Below are positions 21,015-31,792 of a DNA stretch of 64,000 bases, in pieces. Source of the DNA: Boesenbergia rotunda (taxonomy: Eukaryota > Streptophyta > Magnoliopsida > Zingiberales > Zingiberaceae); contig JAGFNQ010009503.1 in assembly GCA_024364735.1 (NCBI GenBank), forward strand, positions 37,452 through 101,451. The letters are read 5' to 3'. Position numbers and translations under genes: made by a program. Position 1 is the stretch's first letter; every line of letters begins with the position of its first letter. The notes beneath the pieces were generated by a model. The model saw only the letters and a list, made by a program, of their open reading frames with translations, was not told the origin of the DNA and ran no database searches.

Positions 21015-23250
21015 ATGGCCATGCAAGAGGGTTTCAGCACAGCCATACCACCGCTCTTCAGTGGAGAAGATTTCTCCTACTGGAAAAGCCAGATAGAAGT
21101 CCACCTGAAAACTCAGGTGGATATGTGGAAAATTATCCAATCTGGTCTTGAAATCCCCAAGAACGCAGAAGGAGTGACACAACACTACTCCGAATGGGAC
21201 GCCTCATTGATGAAAAAGATCGAGGCTGATGCAAAGGCAACTCAGACGTTGTAGTGTGGATTGACTAAGGAAGGGCTGAACCGGGTGGGTCCCTTCAACA
21301 GTGCCAAAGAACTTTGGAGCAAACTGATTGAGCTGCACGAAGGTACCTCCGACACCAGAATCAGCAAAAGGGATCTGTTGCTGAACAGACTCTACACAAT
21401 ATAGATGAATGAAGGCGAATCAGCAGCACAACTCCACGATAGAATCCAGGAGCTGATGAACGGACTGCACACAATAGGTCACAAGGTAGAGAACCATGAC
21501 CTAATCAGGTATACCTTAAGGCTGCGTTTGGTAGGGGGTAATCAATCCTGTAATGTAATCAAGATTACATTACAAGTTGGATTCCTTTGTTTGGAATAAT
21601 TTTAAAATTGTAATGTAATGGAATCTCGATTACAAAAGTGGCTCAAGAATTGTAATCTTGATTACAAAATAAAAACGATGTAATCCGATTACATTATAGC
21701 TTGTAAAGTTGCCGGCTAGGTGGCGACGGTCGTCGGTCGGCTGCGGTGGACGGCCGATCGCCGGTCGACAGCCAGCCGCCGGCCGCCTGTCGCCGGTCGC
21801 CGGCCGTCGGTCGTCGGCTGTTCGCCGATCATCGGTCGGCGACCGGCCGACGGCGGTCGTCGGTCGACTGACGATAGTCGCCAACCATGATCGTCGGTCG
21901 TCGTTGTCGATCGTCAGCCGCCAATCTTTGATTACATTACAGGATGGATTATCCTTAACCAAACACAGCCTATGGTTATCAAAGATTACATACAACTTGT
22001 TATCAAACTTAGTAATGTCATCTTGATTACATTACATTATATTACAAACTTGATTACATTACAGACTCGATTACATTACCGCTTACCAAACGCAGCCTAA
22101 ATGCACTCCCAAGGAATACTCTGTGGGCATCTATGGTAGATGCTTACAAGGTTTCTAGGGATCTTTCAAAAATTAAATTAGATGAACTTTTTTCAGAATT
22201 AGAATTACACGAACAAACTAACTGCACTTTGGCCAAGAAAAGTATTTCTTTTCATGCAAGTAAACCCCAAGGAATGGTAGCCAAGAAAAAGCCTCAACCT
22301 GCACCCGAGTTTGACTCAGACTCAGACTCAGACTCAAAAGATAGTGAAGGGGATCTACCCAAGTTGGTGCGGCTAGCTCGGGACTACTACAAGGAGCTCA
22401 AGCCCAAACCAATAGAAGGAAAGCAAGCAGACGAAAGGAAGATCCAGCTGAACCTTCAAAGACCAAACCGAATGTCACTTGCTACGAATGCAACAAGAAG
22501 GGACAGTACAAATTGGAGTGCCCTAATCTGAAGGAGACGAAGAAGACTCGAAGGAAGAAGGCTCTTCAAGCCATGTGGGACGAATCTTCCTCCGAAGAAG
22601 AAGAAGAGGCCCCACAATCAAATCTTCTCGCCTTAACTGCTTCGGAAGACATCGACACTGGATCGGAATCGGAGCCAGACGACGGAAGGCTCACAATTTC
22701 GGAGAACGGCCAAATAACGGTAAGAGGTTATTCCGAAATTGAATTATCAAAACTGATAGCTTATTTATCTCGTAACTTGGCGAAAGCCAAAATCCGGGTC
22801 GAATCCCTCCGACAGGAAGTCAAACTCCTAAAAGAGGAAGCTGACTCTAGAACCTTGACCGAGAAGGTTCAAGAAGGAAATTCTACTCAAGTTGAAAAGC
22901 TTGAGAAAGAGAACTCCTCCTTGAAAACTCAAGTCAAGAAGCTCAGAGTGGCTTTAGAACCATTTACTTTGGTTTCCAAGGGTCTTGACATGATCCTTGG
23001 AAAATAGAAGTCCGTTCTTAATCAATCTGGGTTAGGGTATCGAACCAAGTCAAGACAACGGTCATATTATGCTGTATTGAACCAACCTAGAGCCAAAGTT
23101 CAAGCATGGGTACCCAAAATTTGCTTGAACAACCAAGCTGGACCAAACCAGTATTGGATCTCCAAGGACAAGATTTACATCTTTCCTAATCATTATCGTG
23201 GGTTTAGCCCAGGCGGAGCCAATTTAAAAACAATTTTCATAATTAGATAA
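21015..23250 (+). pseudogene. Element C gag, broken by a MITE, stops and a frameshift
   Basis: Same protein as in element B, starting MAMQEGFSTAIPPLFSGEDF. Lesions are TAG at 21252-21254, TAG at 21402-21404, a 578-bp MITE at 21520-22097, a one-base deletion near 22441 and TAG at 23005-23007. It ends at TAA 23248-23250. The zinc knuckle region reads CYECNKKGQYKLEC, so the metal-binding His is replaced by Gln. The acidic and coiled-coil C-terminal parts are conserved with B. As in B, no pol follows. Confidence 0.88.
21520..22097. mobile_element. PIF/Harbinger-type MITE in element C gag
   Basis: Inverted ends GGCTGCGTTTGGTAGG and GCTTACCAAACGCAGCC are flanked by the 3-bp duplication TAA (21517-21519 and 22098-22100). 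Removing it and one TAA restores the gag sequence seen in element B, which proves the insertion. Both sides are rich in TGTAATGTAATC words. The centre (about 21705-21935) is extremely GC-rich with GGTCG and GCCGG repeats. A second right-end-like sequence (ACCAAACACAGCC) lies at about 21958-21970, so the element is compound. Confidence 0.85.
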
Positions 23251-24024
23251 AAAAATTTTGTGCTTAATTCCTTAATTTTATTGCATGCTTGCTTGTTTAA
23301 TTTTTTTTTTTTGCAAATTATTATGTTTAGACCTAGGAATGATTAGACTAAGGAATAAAAGGATTTAATTGAAATTTGAACAACATAGTATTCGGTGGAG
23401 GTGAGATGATAGTACATTAGGAAAGTCATTTTGGTGGAACTAGCCGAAGCTACCGATCCAAGACCCAAATTAGTGAGACCAAAATCTTTCAAGGAGTAAC
23501 TTGAAGATGAATTTTCAATAAAAAGCGTTGTCAAGGAAAGGGTTGATGATCCAATAAGGCTACGGCCAAAGAAGGCCTAGTGCCTCGCCAAGACCTGGAA
23601 GCCGATTATTGAAAATCAAATTCACTTTACTATTATCAGATTTGAATCTATCACAAATTTCAATTAATCTTAGATTCAATCACTTTTCAAAATAAACTTA
23701 AAACATAATTAAATTCCTTTTAAAATTAATTTAACCTTTCAAAATTTAATCATGCTTTCCAAATTAAAATCTTTATTGCTGTTAAAACATGTCCCATAAA
23801 ACCCATAAGGTTAACGTGACTGATAACTATAGACTGGGTGAGATGGTTAGGAACTAATTTAAATCAAATTTATCTTGCTCATCACTAATTCATCTAGCAT
23901 TGTATTTTTGTCAAGCAAAAATATTGGATCATGCAATTTAGAGCTTAATTGATTTAATTGTTGGTTGGTCAAAACAGTCAAACCTGGTCAAACGGTCAAA
24001 CTGGTCAATAGTCAAACCTAGGTC
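23251..24024 (+). other. Element C noncoding linker between gag and ORF2
   Basis: Matches the element B linker. The best conserved piece is at 23540-23603. AT-rich, with TGGTCAAAC repeats near 23965-24010. No pol motif is seen. Confidence 0.7.
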
Positions 24025-24272
24025 AATACGGGCGCCCGTGACCTATCGAGCGCCCCCGACTTTATCTTCGACCAAGACAGCTAAAGCTGTCAAACCCGAC
24101 ACTCCTGACCCGGGCGCCCGTGACCTATCGGGAGCCTAGGTCTTTGTCTTCATCCAAGGCAGTCAAGGCTGCCAAAAGCTGACTACTGACTCGGGCACCC
24201 ATGACCTTACGGGCACCCCAATGAACACGGGCGCCCGACCCTTCATGGGCACCCGTATAACACTATATAAGG
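24025..24272 (+). promoter_or_regulatory. Promoter-like module of ORF2, element C
   Basis: Contains GGGCGCCCGTGACCTATCG words, AAGACAGCTAAAGCTGT (also an LTR landmark) and ACGGGCGCCCGACC. CTATATAAGG at 24263-24272 lies about 115 bases upstream of the ORF2 start. The palindromes are of the CCCGTG..ACGGG subtype found in this element's LTR, not the CCCGGG subtype of element B. Confidence 0.6.
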
Positions 24273-24383
24273 AGTATGACTCCCTCTTCCTTCCCCACAC
24301 CAAAACCGAAATCCTCCTTCACTTCTCTTCTTCCCAAGGCACCCGGACGCTCCTTCCTCGTCTTCAAACACTCTACTTCAAAA

Positions 24384-25223
24384 ATGCCGCCCCGGTATCA
24401 ATTTTATTATGCATTTTCAAGTAATTTCGTTTTACTATTTCGCTTATTAAATGCACAATTTTCTCTTACATATTTAGAAAACGTCGCGTCTCTCAACCTA
24501 ACCCCATGGCCGAACCTAGTCCCGACCCAAGGTTCCCTAACTTGGAATTGTATAACAAGTTTGCCCAAACAACCTATAAGCCTATAAAGACTAGCTTCCT
24601 AAATAGGCAATTCTTTACCCAATCGTGCCACTTAGCTATGGATGCGATCAACTTCTATCAACTAGATCATCTAGTCTTCTGCACACATCCTGTGAACTCG
24701 ACCCTGTGTGCAGAATTTTACAATAACCTAGTCAAAATTGATGACCTGCTCTACTCTACCACCGTACAAGGCACTCCCCTAACCATTTCTCCAACTTTGT
24801 TTAATCGGTTTCTCGGACTACGACAGTCGCAGTCTACCTTTTCTTGTTATCCTCCAGCCGACCCTCCCTTTGCACCCCCTATTCACACATTACTCTAGGC
24901 ACTCTTTACTCCTATTTCTTTGGAGATGTGAGAAACCCGTTAGCACGGCGATTTCAGTCCGTTGACCTCCGAGTCCAGGATTATGCCCTCTACCGAGTTA
25001 TAGTTCGTTGTGAACTCCCACTCACCACTCGAGATGTCGCGACCATGCGACCGTTTCACACCTTTCTACTCTACGCCATGATTCATCAGTTAGATATAGA
25101 CATAGGCCTCCACATATTCCACACCATCATTTACGCATTGAGCGTATCTACTCACGATCGAGTACGTATGCCTTACTGCCATGTTATCACTGCCCTTCTT
25201 CACCACCAAGGTTGCAATATCAC
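24384..25223 (+). pseudogene. Element C ORF2, 5' part with conserved intron
   Basis: Exon 1 is 24384-24394 (ATGCCGCCCCG), intron 24395-24477 and exon 2 from 24478, again giving an MPPRKRR start. The PSPDPRFPNLELYNKFAQTTYKPIKT segment and the NFYQLDHLVFCTH and TRDVATMRPFHTFLLYAM segments match element B. A one-base loss near 24883 shifts the frame. The gene is then cut at 25224 by a gypsy LTR; the 3' part resumes at 28138. Confidence 0.78.
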
Positions 25224-28137
25224 TGTAACGCCCGACCTTATATCTACCCTAAAGGCGGGGTTACGGGTCCACACATTCATATCATGCAATCATATTAAAC
25301 ATGTATATCCAAACAAAACAGTTACAATACATGAACTAGTAATAAGCATGCTTATTGAACACTAAATTACCAAGCAAGGTTTTCCAATCAAATAATTCAT
25401 TTATATCTACATGCATTTACAACCTAATATGGAAAGCATTTAACACACTATAGCATGAAATCTCAAGTAAGCACATAGCAAAGGTTATCTAGCCTTAGAT
25501 ACATGCAAAAGAGGCATATACAAAAGAAGCATTCATAAGCAACCGAAAGTAGTAGCATCTAGCATTTTACTGAGCATGCACACTATAGGAATTAGTCATT
25601 AATAGTAGTATTAGCTAACATGGCTTAGGTTTCATATCTCTAACAGTAGAGTAGTCACAATCATCATATACTCAGAGTATAGTAATACAATTTCAAAAGT
25701 AATTATAGGAAGCAGTTAGATTCTAGACAAAACTACGGTAGATAGAATCTTTCATCTTTTCCCGAGCCATCACCACACACATCCTCCAACCTTCCCTCTG
25801 CCTCTTCCTTTAGTTCGAGTATTTCTTACCGCTATCTGCAGCATAAGAAAAAAATAACAGGAACTAGTAAGCAAAACATGCTTAGTAAGAATCCGGGCCT
25901 ACTCGCAAAATCCATATCAATACATCATATCATGTACACAATAATCAGATAGAGTTATCAACATCATAAGCATCTCATCAAAGCATCATAAACATCATAG
26001 CAATTTATCTCTAAGTACTTTACGGAACAATATTATCAATGATGAGAAAAGTATGTTTTTCAAAAGTTCCATAATGGTAAGTACTTCAATATAACATATC
26101 ATCATCCAGGGCCCAGTTGTCGTACCACATCATCATGCGCGTTCCCTAATAAATTGGGGTAGCGAGCCACCAATCTAATTAGAGCAGGACCCTTCCGTCC
26201 TACCAATGCCATGACCTTAACATGCTCATTGGATTTGTTTAACGACCCCCTTCCGAGTCGGGTAGACAACTTTCCAAAGTAAAGTAATTTATCATGCAAT
26301 TACTCATATAAGTATATGCCTAAAGGTACTCTTAATCACTTCTCAAAGGGACACACCACACATTCGGGTGCTCTTGATCCCCTAGGGACACACCACGCAT
26401 TCGGGTGCTCTTGATCCCAGTTTCAATAGAGTAACCCTTTTAAAGCATATTATCAAACACATCATGTTCATATCATCAACGTGCCCCATGGGCTATAAGG
26501 CATGCTTTTATACCTAACAAGATAGGTCACATAATTTATACACACATCATATAAGTGTAGCATGCTTCATGGTTTCATTAGGTACTTCCTAACCCTAGAG
26601 CTAGGGTTGGCCGAAACATACAAGTAAGGGGATTTGGTTTTCCAAGCAAGCATTCATTCAAGCATTTCTACCAACACCTCAAGTACCTTTCATGTTAACA
26701 ATTTAAACATGGTTTATATCTCATATTGAGATTAGCATTCACTAACCCTAATCCCTAGGTCTTGGCCGAAACCTATCTAAACCCTAACCCTAGTTTCATA
26801 GGGTAAGAGTATCAAATATTCATACAAACATATATTCAAACACTTGATCTACATTCCTAAGCATGAATCCATTAGAGAAAATCATAAAATCCCCAAACCC
26901 TAAATTCTATCATGCTTGGCCGAAAGTTATAGGGCACTAAAACCCTAATTCTTGTCTTTCCAAAAATTTGGAAACATCACATATGAGTATAAAGTTCCTA
27001 GGGGTACTAGCATGTATCAAAGTATGATCAAAAGCCTTCTCTTGGATCTCCAAGCATAGGTGGCCGAAACCCATTAAAGGACAAAACCCTAGGGTTTGTT
27101 CTTGACACCATGAAGAAAATCTATCTACATGTATACCCTAAATCTTAAGGTCTTCCCATGCATCAAGTTGGATCAAAAACCTTCTCTTGGACCCCCTTAC
27201 AAGAGTTGGCCGAAACTTCCACTAGGGAAGTTCTTGCAAATTTTCAAAGGGATGAAACAAACATACATTCAATAACCATTATGCCACAGGCGAGAGGATA
27301 CTTACATCCTAGCGCTGGAAATTCCTTTAGACCGTAGGGTACCCTACACTTGAAGGGTATGTGAAGATCTTTTTCTTCCAAATCTTCTTTCTAAGAATCC
27401 TTGGTCTTGGTAGATGACAAGATCCCTTGGATTTCTCCCTCTTGAATTTGCCCTAGGGTTAGAACCCTTGCCTAAGGTTTTTCGAAAATTGGAAGAAGGA
27501 AGAAGAGAGGTTTCGGTTTTGGGAGATGAAGAGGAAGAAGAAAAGGAAAGAAGGAAGTTGCTCCAACTTCCACCTATTTATACTTTTCTCATGAAAAGAC
27601 ATGTCTCTTCACTCTTACCCACTTAACAAGCATGTTTCTTTCTCCTTCTACATGAAATATTGCTTGGTTCATTGGTTATGACATGGTGAGTGCAACTAGG
27701 AGGTCCAAGGTTCAATCCTTGCTCCCTCCACTTTGCACTTTCTTTTTAGCACCATTCATTTCCAAGCCCAATAAACCAAGCCCATCATGAAATTCATAAT
27801 ATGAATAATATTTTATGAATTCAGAATATTTCATAATATTCCAAAAATATTATTTCATAATATTTTTAATAATTCCATATTCATGAATATAATATTTCAT
27901 GCTAATATTTCATGATAATAATATTTCATGAATATAATATTTCATGCATTCATAACATTTCATGGCATGTGATTGCATGAAATTCATATCATTTCATTAT
28001 AACCATTTTCATACATTGTCATGATTTTTACATCGACAAATTTGGGGTGTTACAATCCTCCCTCTCTTATAGAAAGTTCGTCCCGAACTTTAAACAATTC
28101 CCCAGGTATTCAGGATTGTAAAAATTGGGGTGTTACA
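25224..28137 (-). mobile_element. Gypsy LTR insertion in ORF2 (solo-LTR-like, internally deleted)
   Basis: Flanked by the 5-bp duplication ATCAC (25219-25223 and 28138-28142), with TG/CA ends (TGTAACGCCCG and GGGTGTTACA). Read on the minus strand, a full LTR runs from 28054 to 25224 (2831 bp). It is related to the plus-strand LTR at 31793-34444; for example both carry a GGGAACGCGC..GTGGTAC..ACTGGGCCCTGG segment. The remaining 83 bp (28055-28137) start again with TGTAACACCCC and contain a purine-rich AAGAGAGGGAGGAT tract, that is LTR start plus PPT. The element therefore lost nearly all internal DNA but kept both outer ends. Confidence 0.85.
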
Positions 28138-28653
28138 ATCACTGCTGGGGAGATTATCTCGATGACTGAGTTCGATGAAATAGGGTTTAGAAACTTCTCT
28201 TTAGCGGGGATAGACGTTTCAGCCACGGGGGTCATATCATGGAGACGAGAGAGAGCTAGATGGCAGGATGACTCCGATGAAGAGGTCGAGGTAGACGTAG
28301 CCGATCTCGCAGCCGAGATCAACGAACACCTACAGGAGCCGCCTCCACTGACCACCGATCATCGCATTACACAACTACAGACGGAGATGCATAGCCTCAG
28401 GGAGGAGATGGAGGCTCGTCACGTAGAGTATCTGGAGGCCCTACAGAATGAACGCAATGTGAACGAGGGCTACCACACTCAATACTTGGGTATTCTTCAC
28501 ACCGAACATCAGGCAAACGAGGCCCGTCATATTGAGCACATGGACACCCTCCGAGCCGATCGAGAGACAAACGACGCACGATACAATGAAATGATGTCGT
28601 TGTTTCGATCTTGGAAGCCTGACCCATTTGACACTCCTGGCCCATCTTCTTAG
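28138..28653 (+). pseudogene. Element C ORF2, 3' part
   Basis: Resumes the protein at ITAGEIISMTEFDEIGFRNF, matching element B, and ends with TAG at 28651-28653. It contains the acidic DSDEEVEVDVADLAAE segment and a longer coiled coil than B. The extra length comes from a repeated unit (EARHVEYLEALQNERNVNEG, EARHIEHMDTLRADRETNDA), suggesting coiled-coil repeat number varies between copies. Confidence 0.85.
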
Positions 28654-29950
28654 ATCGGAGTGATACTTTCAGCTATCTCATTGTACTGTTGACTATTTGA
28701 CAACCCCTACTGAGTAGGGTTGACTTGTGTCTGACTATGGTTTGACTTTGCTGGTCCTACTATTGACCATATGACTCTTATGCATTTATCAGATTTACTT
28801 GTTGATTACTTGCCATTTCAATTAGTACGCTAAGTCAGATACTTCATGTTATGCTTAGTAGAATAGGACTGCTCTACAATTTTTTAAAATTATTTTTGCT
28901 ATTTAATATGTTTGAAAAATCATTTTTTTTGAAATTTAAAATGATTTTTCGACTTAGTTTTTTTTTAAAACTTACCCCTTTCAAAACTAGGATTTTTTTT
29001 CGCAAATGGACTTAGCTTAGGCCCTCACCCTTGAACTGCATGCACCTATAGATCTAGAAGCTAGCATCTCACAAGCACCGTAGGGTACTTTTGATTGACA
29101 ACCTAGACTGGGTTGAGATGCTTAGGTCTATGCCTTGATTCAATATGCTATAAGTCAGTGCATCTGTAGTAATTGGGGCAATAAATATCAATTGAACAGT
29201 AATCAGGTTAAAGTCAAGCATAGAAAATCTAACTTGATCATATCACTTAACGTGACTAACCCTAGCGAAAGCTACTGTTTATGACAGTTAGTAAGTAGCT
29301 AACTGGGTTAGACAGGACCCGAAAAAGAAAATCTAAATTGGTTTGATCCAGTTGGTTCAATACATAACTTTACTTTCTTTACTCTATTTTTTGCTATAAT
29401 AATTTTTTTTGATATATGGCAAAGGGGGAGAGAAAGGAAAGGAGAGAGAAGAAGTTTTTTTTAATTTTATTTTTTTTCAAAACCTTTTATCTCCTTTTTC
29501 AAAAAGTAAGAAACGAAAATACTTGTTTTCAAATCTGAAGCATCTAATATTTATTTTTGAAAATTTTCTAAGTGTATAACTCAAATTATTTTTGAAAATT
29601 TTCTAAGTGCTTAACTCAAATTATTTTTGAAAATCTTCTAAGTGCTTAACTCAAATATATTTGAAAATTTTCTAAGTGCTTAACTAAAATTTATTTTGAA
29701 AAGTTTCTAAGTGATTAACTCAAAATTTATTTTGAAAAGTCTCTAAGTGTTCAACTTAAAGTTTTGGAAATCTTTTCAAAGTTTTTTGGAAATCTTTTCA
29801 AAGTGTTCAACTTAAAGTCTCTAACTTAAAGTTTTTTGGAAATCCTTTCAATGTGTTCAACATAATGTTTTTTGGAAAATTTTTTCTTTAACTTGAAAAT
29901 CTTTTTTGACAATTTTCTAAGTGTTGAAAACCTGAAAAAAATCTTTTTGG
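28654..29950 (+). repeat. Element C 3' noncoding region, truncated before its PPT
   Basis: 28973-29320 is the conserved block (hairpin word CTGTTTATGACAG). The inner purine tract GATATATGGCAAAGGGGGAG starts at 29410. From about 29555 to 29850 a unit of about 37 bp based on TTTTGAAAATTTTCTAAGTG repeats. The final PPT is missing, because the region ends directly at the LTR of element D. Confidence 0.75.
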
Positions 29951-31322
29951 TGTTGGTGCAGACAGCACCCAAGTCAAACCTATGTTTTGATAAATGGCAA
30001 AGGGTTCAAAAGTTAAGTCTTATTTGTTTTTCTAACATGTTACTCAAGTGTGCAGGAAAAACCTCTAGCGAAGGACTGCTAGGCAACTGGCAAAGGAATG
30101 CCAGGAGACAAAGACCTAGCGAAGGACTGCTAGGCAACTATCGAAGGGCTGCTAGTCACCAAGTCCTAGTGAAGGACTATTAGGCAACTAGCGAAGGGCT
30201 GCTAGTCAACAAGACCTAGCGAAGGAATGCTAGGCACCAGGCAAAGGACAGCCTGGTACTGAAGTCCTGGCGAAGGACTACTGGGCAAAAGTCCAACCAG
30301 AGGAGCCGGTTGGCGAAAGGTAAACTCTCCTGAGAGGAGTAGGTGAGGACACGTTCTCCGTTGAAGGAACAGTAGGCGTCGGTTCGACCTAGGGTTTCAT
30401 TTTGGAAACCCAAAGTCAGAACCAAGACAGCTAAGGCTGTATAAAACTAACAACTTAATGCTTTATGTTGCTTTCGGACTAACCTTGGATGCAGGACCAA
30501 AGGAACGAGTGTCTGCAGCTCAGAGGGCCTCAAAGGAGTGAGGCAACAGCTGAGTAGGGCGCCTTGAGTATCCCGGGAGCCCCCAAGGTGAACATGAAAC
30601 AAATGAAGCAAAAGAAGCTTCAGCTGAATACTGGCCGGGCGCCCCCAGCACCCAGGGCGCCCTGAACGCCCAGGGCACCCCCAGCCACCAGGGCGCCCCG
30701 CGCCTGAAGTCAGCGATGAGGATAAGTCTCATCCAGCCGATACTCCCGCTGAAAAGGTCAGCCAGGGCGCCCTTAGCTTCCCGGGCGCCCCCGTCAAGGA
30801 CTTATCCCGATTTTGAAGGGATAACTCGCTGACCGCGAAGTGAGCGAATCACAGGCCACGTGGAGGGCGCCCCCCGTGCTCTAAGGCGCCCTCAGAACCC
30901 TATAAAAGGCCCTCGACCCCTCAAGCCTGAACATATCTTCTTCCAATGCTGTTACGTTCTTCTTCTCCTGCGCTTCGCCCCAGAAACCTTCCAACTCGAC
31001 ACGAAAGCGCCGCCGACGTCCCTCTGCTCCGAGAAACATCTGATATCGGACGTCGGTAACGAAGAACTGATTTTTCATTTCTGTTATACTATTACTGTAC
31101 TACAATTGTAAACTTTTGTAAGAATCTTTGCGTGATTATAGAATTGCCCTCAGTAAACGGTCAACGACCGTGGGCCTTGGAGTAGGAGTCGACCCAGGCT
31201 CCGAACCATGTAAAAATCCCTGTGTTTGCGATTGTTCGTATTCCGCTACATACTTACTCTAATTCACTTCCGAAAAGTTTTAACGATATTCACCCCCCTC
31301 TATCGTGTATCTCGATGCAACA
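29951..31322 (+). repeat. Element D 5' LTR (1372 bp)
   Basis: Begins TGTTGGTGCAGACAGCACC and ends GCAACA before AGTGGTATCAGAGC. Contains the CCTAGCGAAGGACTGCTAGG array (30060-30280), GGGCGCC-type words (30550-30890), TATAAAAG at 30901-30908 and the CACCCCCCTCTATCG block. Confidence 0.85.
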
Positions 31323-31324
31323 AG

Positions 31325-31336
31325 TGGTATCAGAGC
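31325..31336 (+). promoter_or_regulatory. Primer binding site of element D
   Basis: TGGTATCAGAGC two bases after the LTR end. Confidence 0.88.
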
Positions 31337-31527
31337 GGGGAAGCTCAAATTTGTTGCAACCACCAATTTGAGATTTTTTTCGGATTTTTTTCATTTCTTT
31401 ATATTTTTTCGAAGGTCGAGGTTGGTGCAACACCCCTCGACAAATATTTTTCTTCTTAGTCCCGCACTACTAATCCAAGACCAAGTCTTGGGATATCTCT
31501 ATTTTTTTTAATTTCAGATAAATAGCC

Positions 31528-31792
31528 ATGCAAGAAGGATTCAGCACTGCAAGACCACCTCTCTTCAGTGGGGAGGATTTCTCCTACAGGAAGAGCAGAA
31601 TGTAGGTCCACCTGAAAACTCAGGTGGACATGTGGATAATCATCCAGTCTAGACTAGAGATTCCGAAGAACACTGAAGGAGTACCGCAGACCTACTCAGA
31701 ATGGGACAACGCTCTGAAGCGCAAAATTGAAGCCGATGCAAAGGCGACTCAGACCCTCCAATGTGGCTTAACAAAAGAGGAGCTGAACCGAG
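31528..31792 (+). pseudogene. Element D gag start, cut by gypsy insertion
   Basis: Encodes the first part of the same gag as B and C (MQEGFSTARPPLFSGEDF, then VHLKTQVDMWIIIQS). The usual first ATG is ATA here, so the second ATG is used. A TAG stop lies near 31603. The frame is cut at 31793 by a gypsy LTR, and no downstream part of D is in the window. Confidence 0.82.

Noticed and set aside
21630..22026. ORFs of 105 and 121 codons with repeated Arg, Gly, Asp
   Set aside because: They come from the GC-rich repeat core of the MITE on both strands; no protein family is recognisable.
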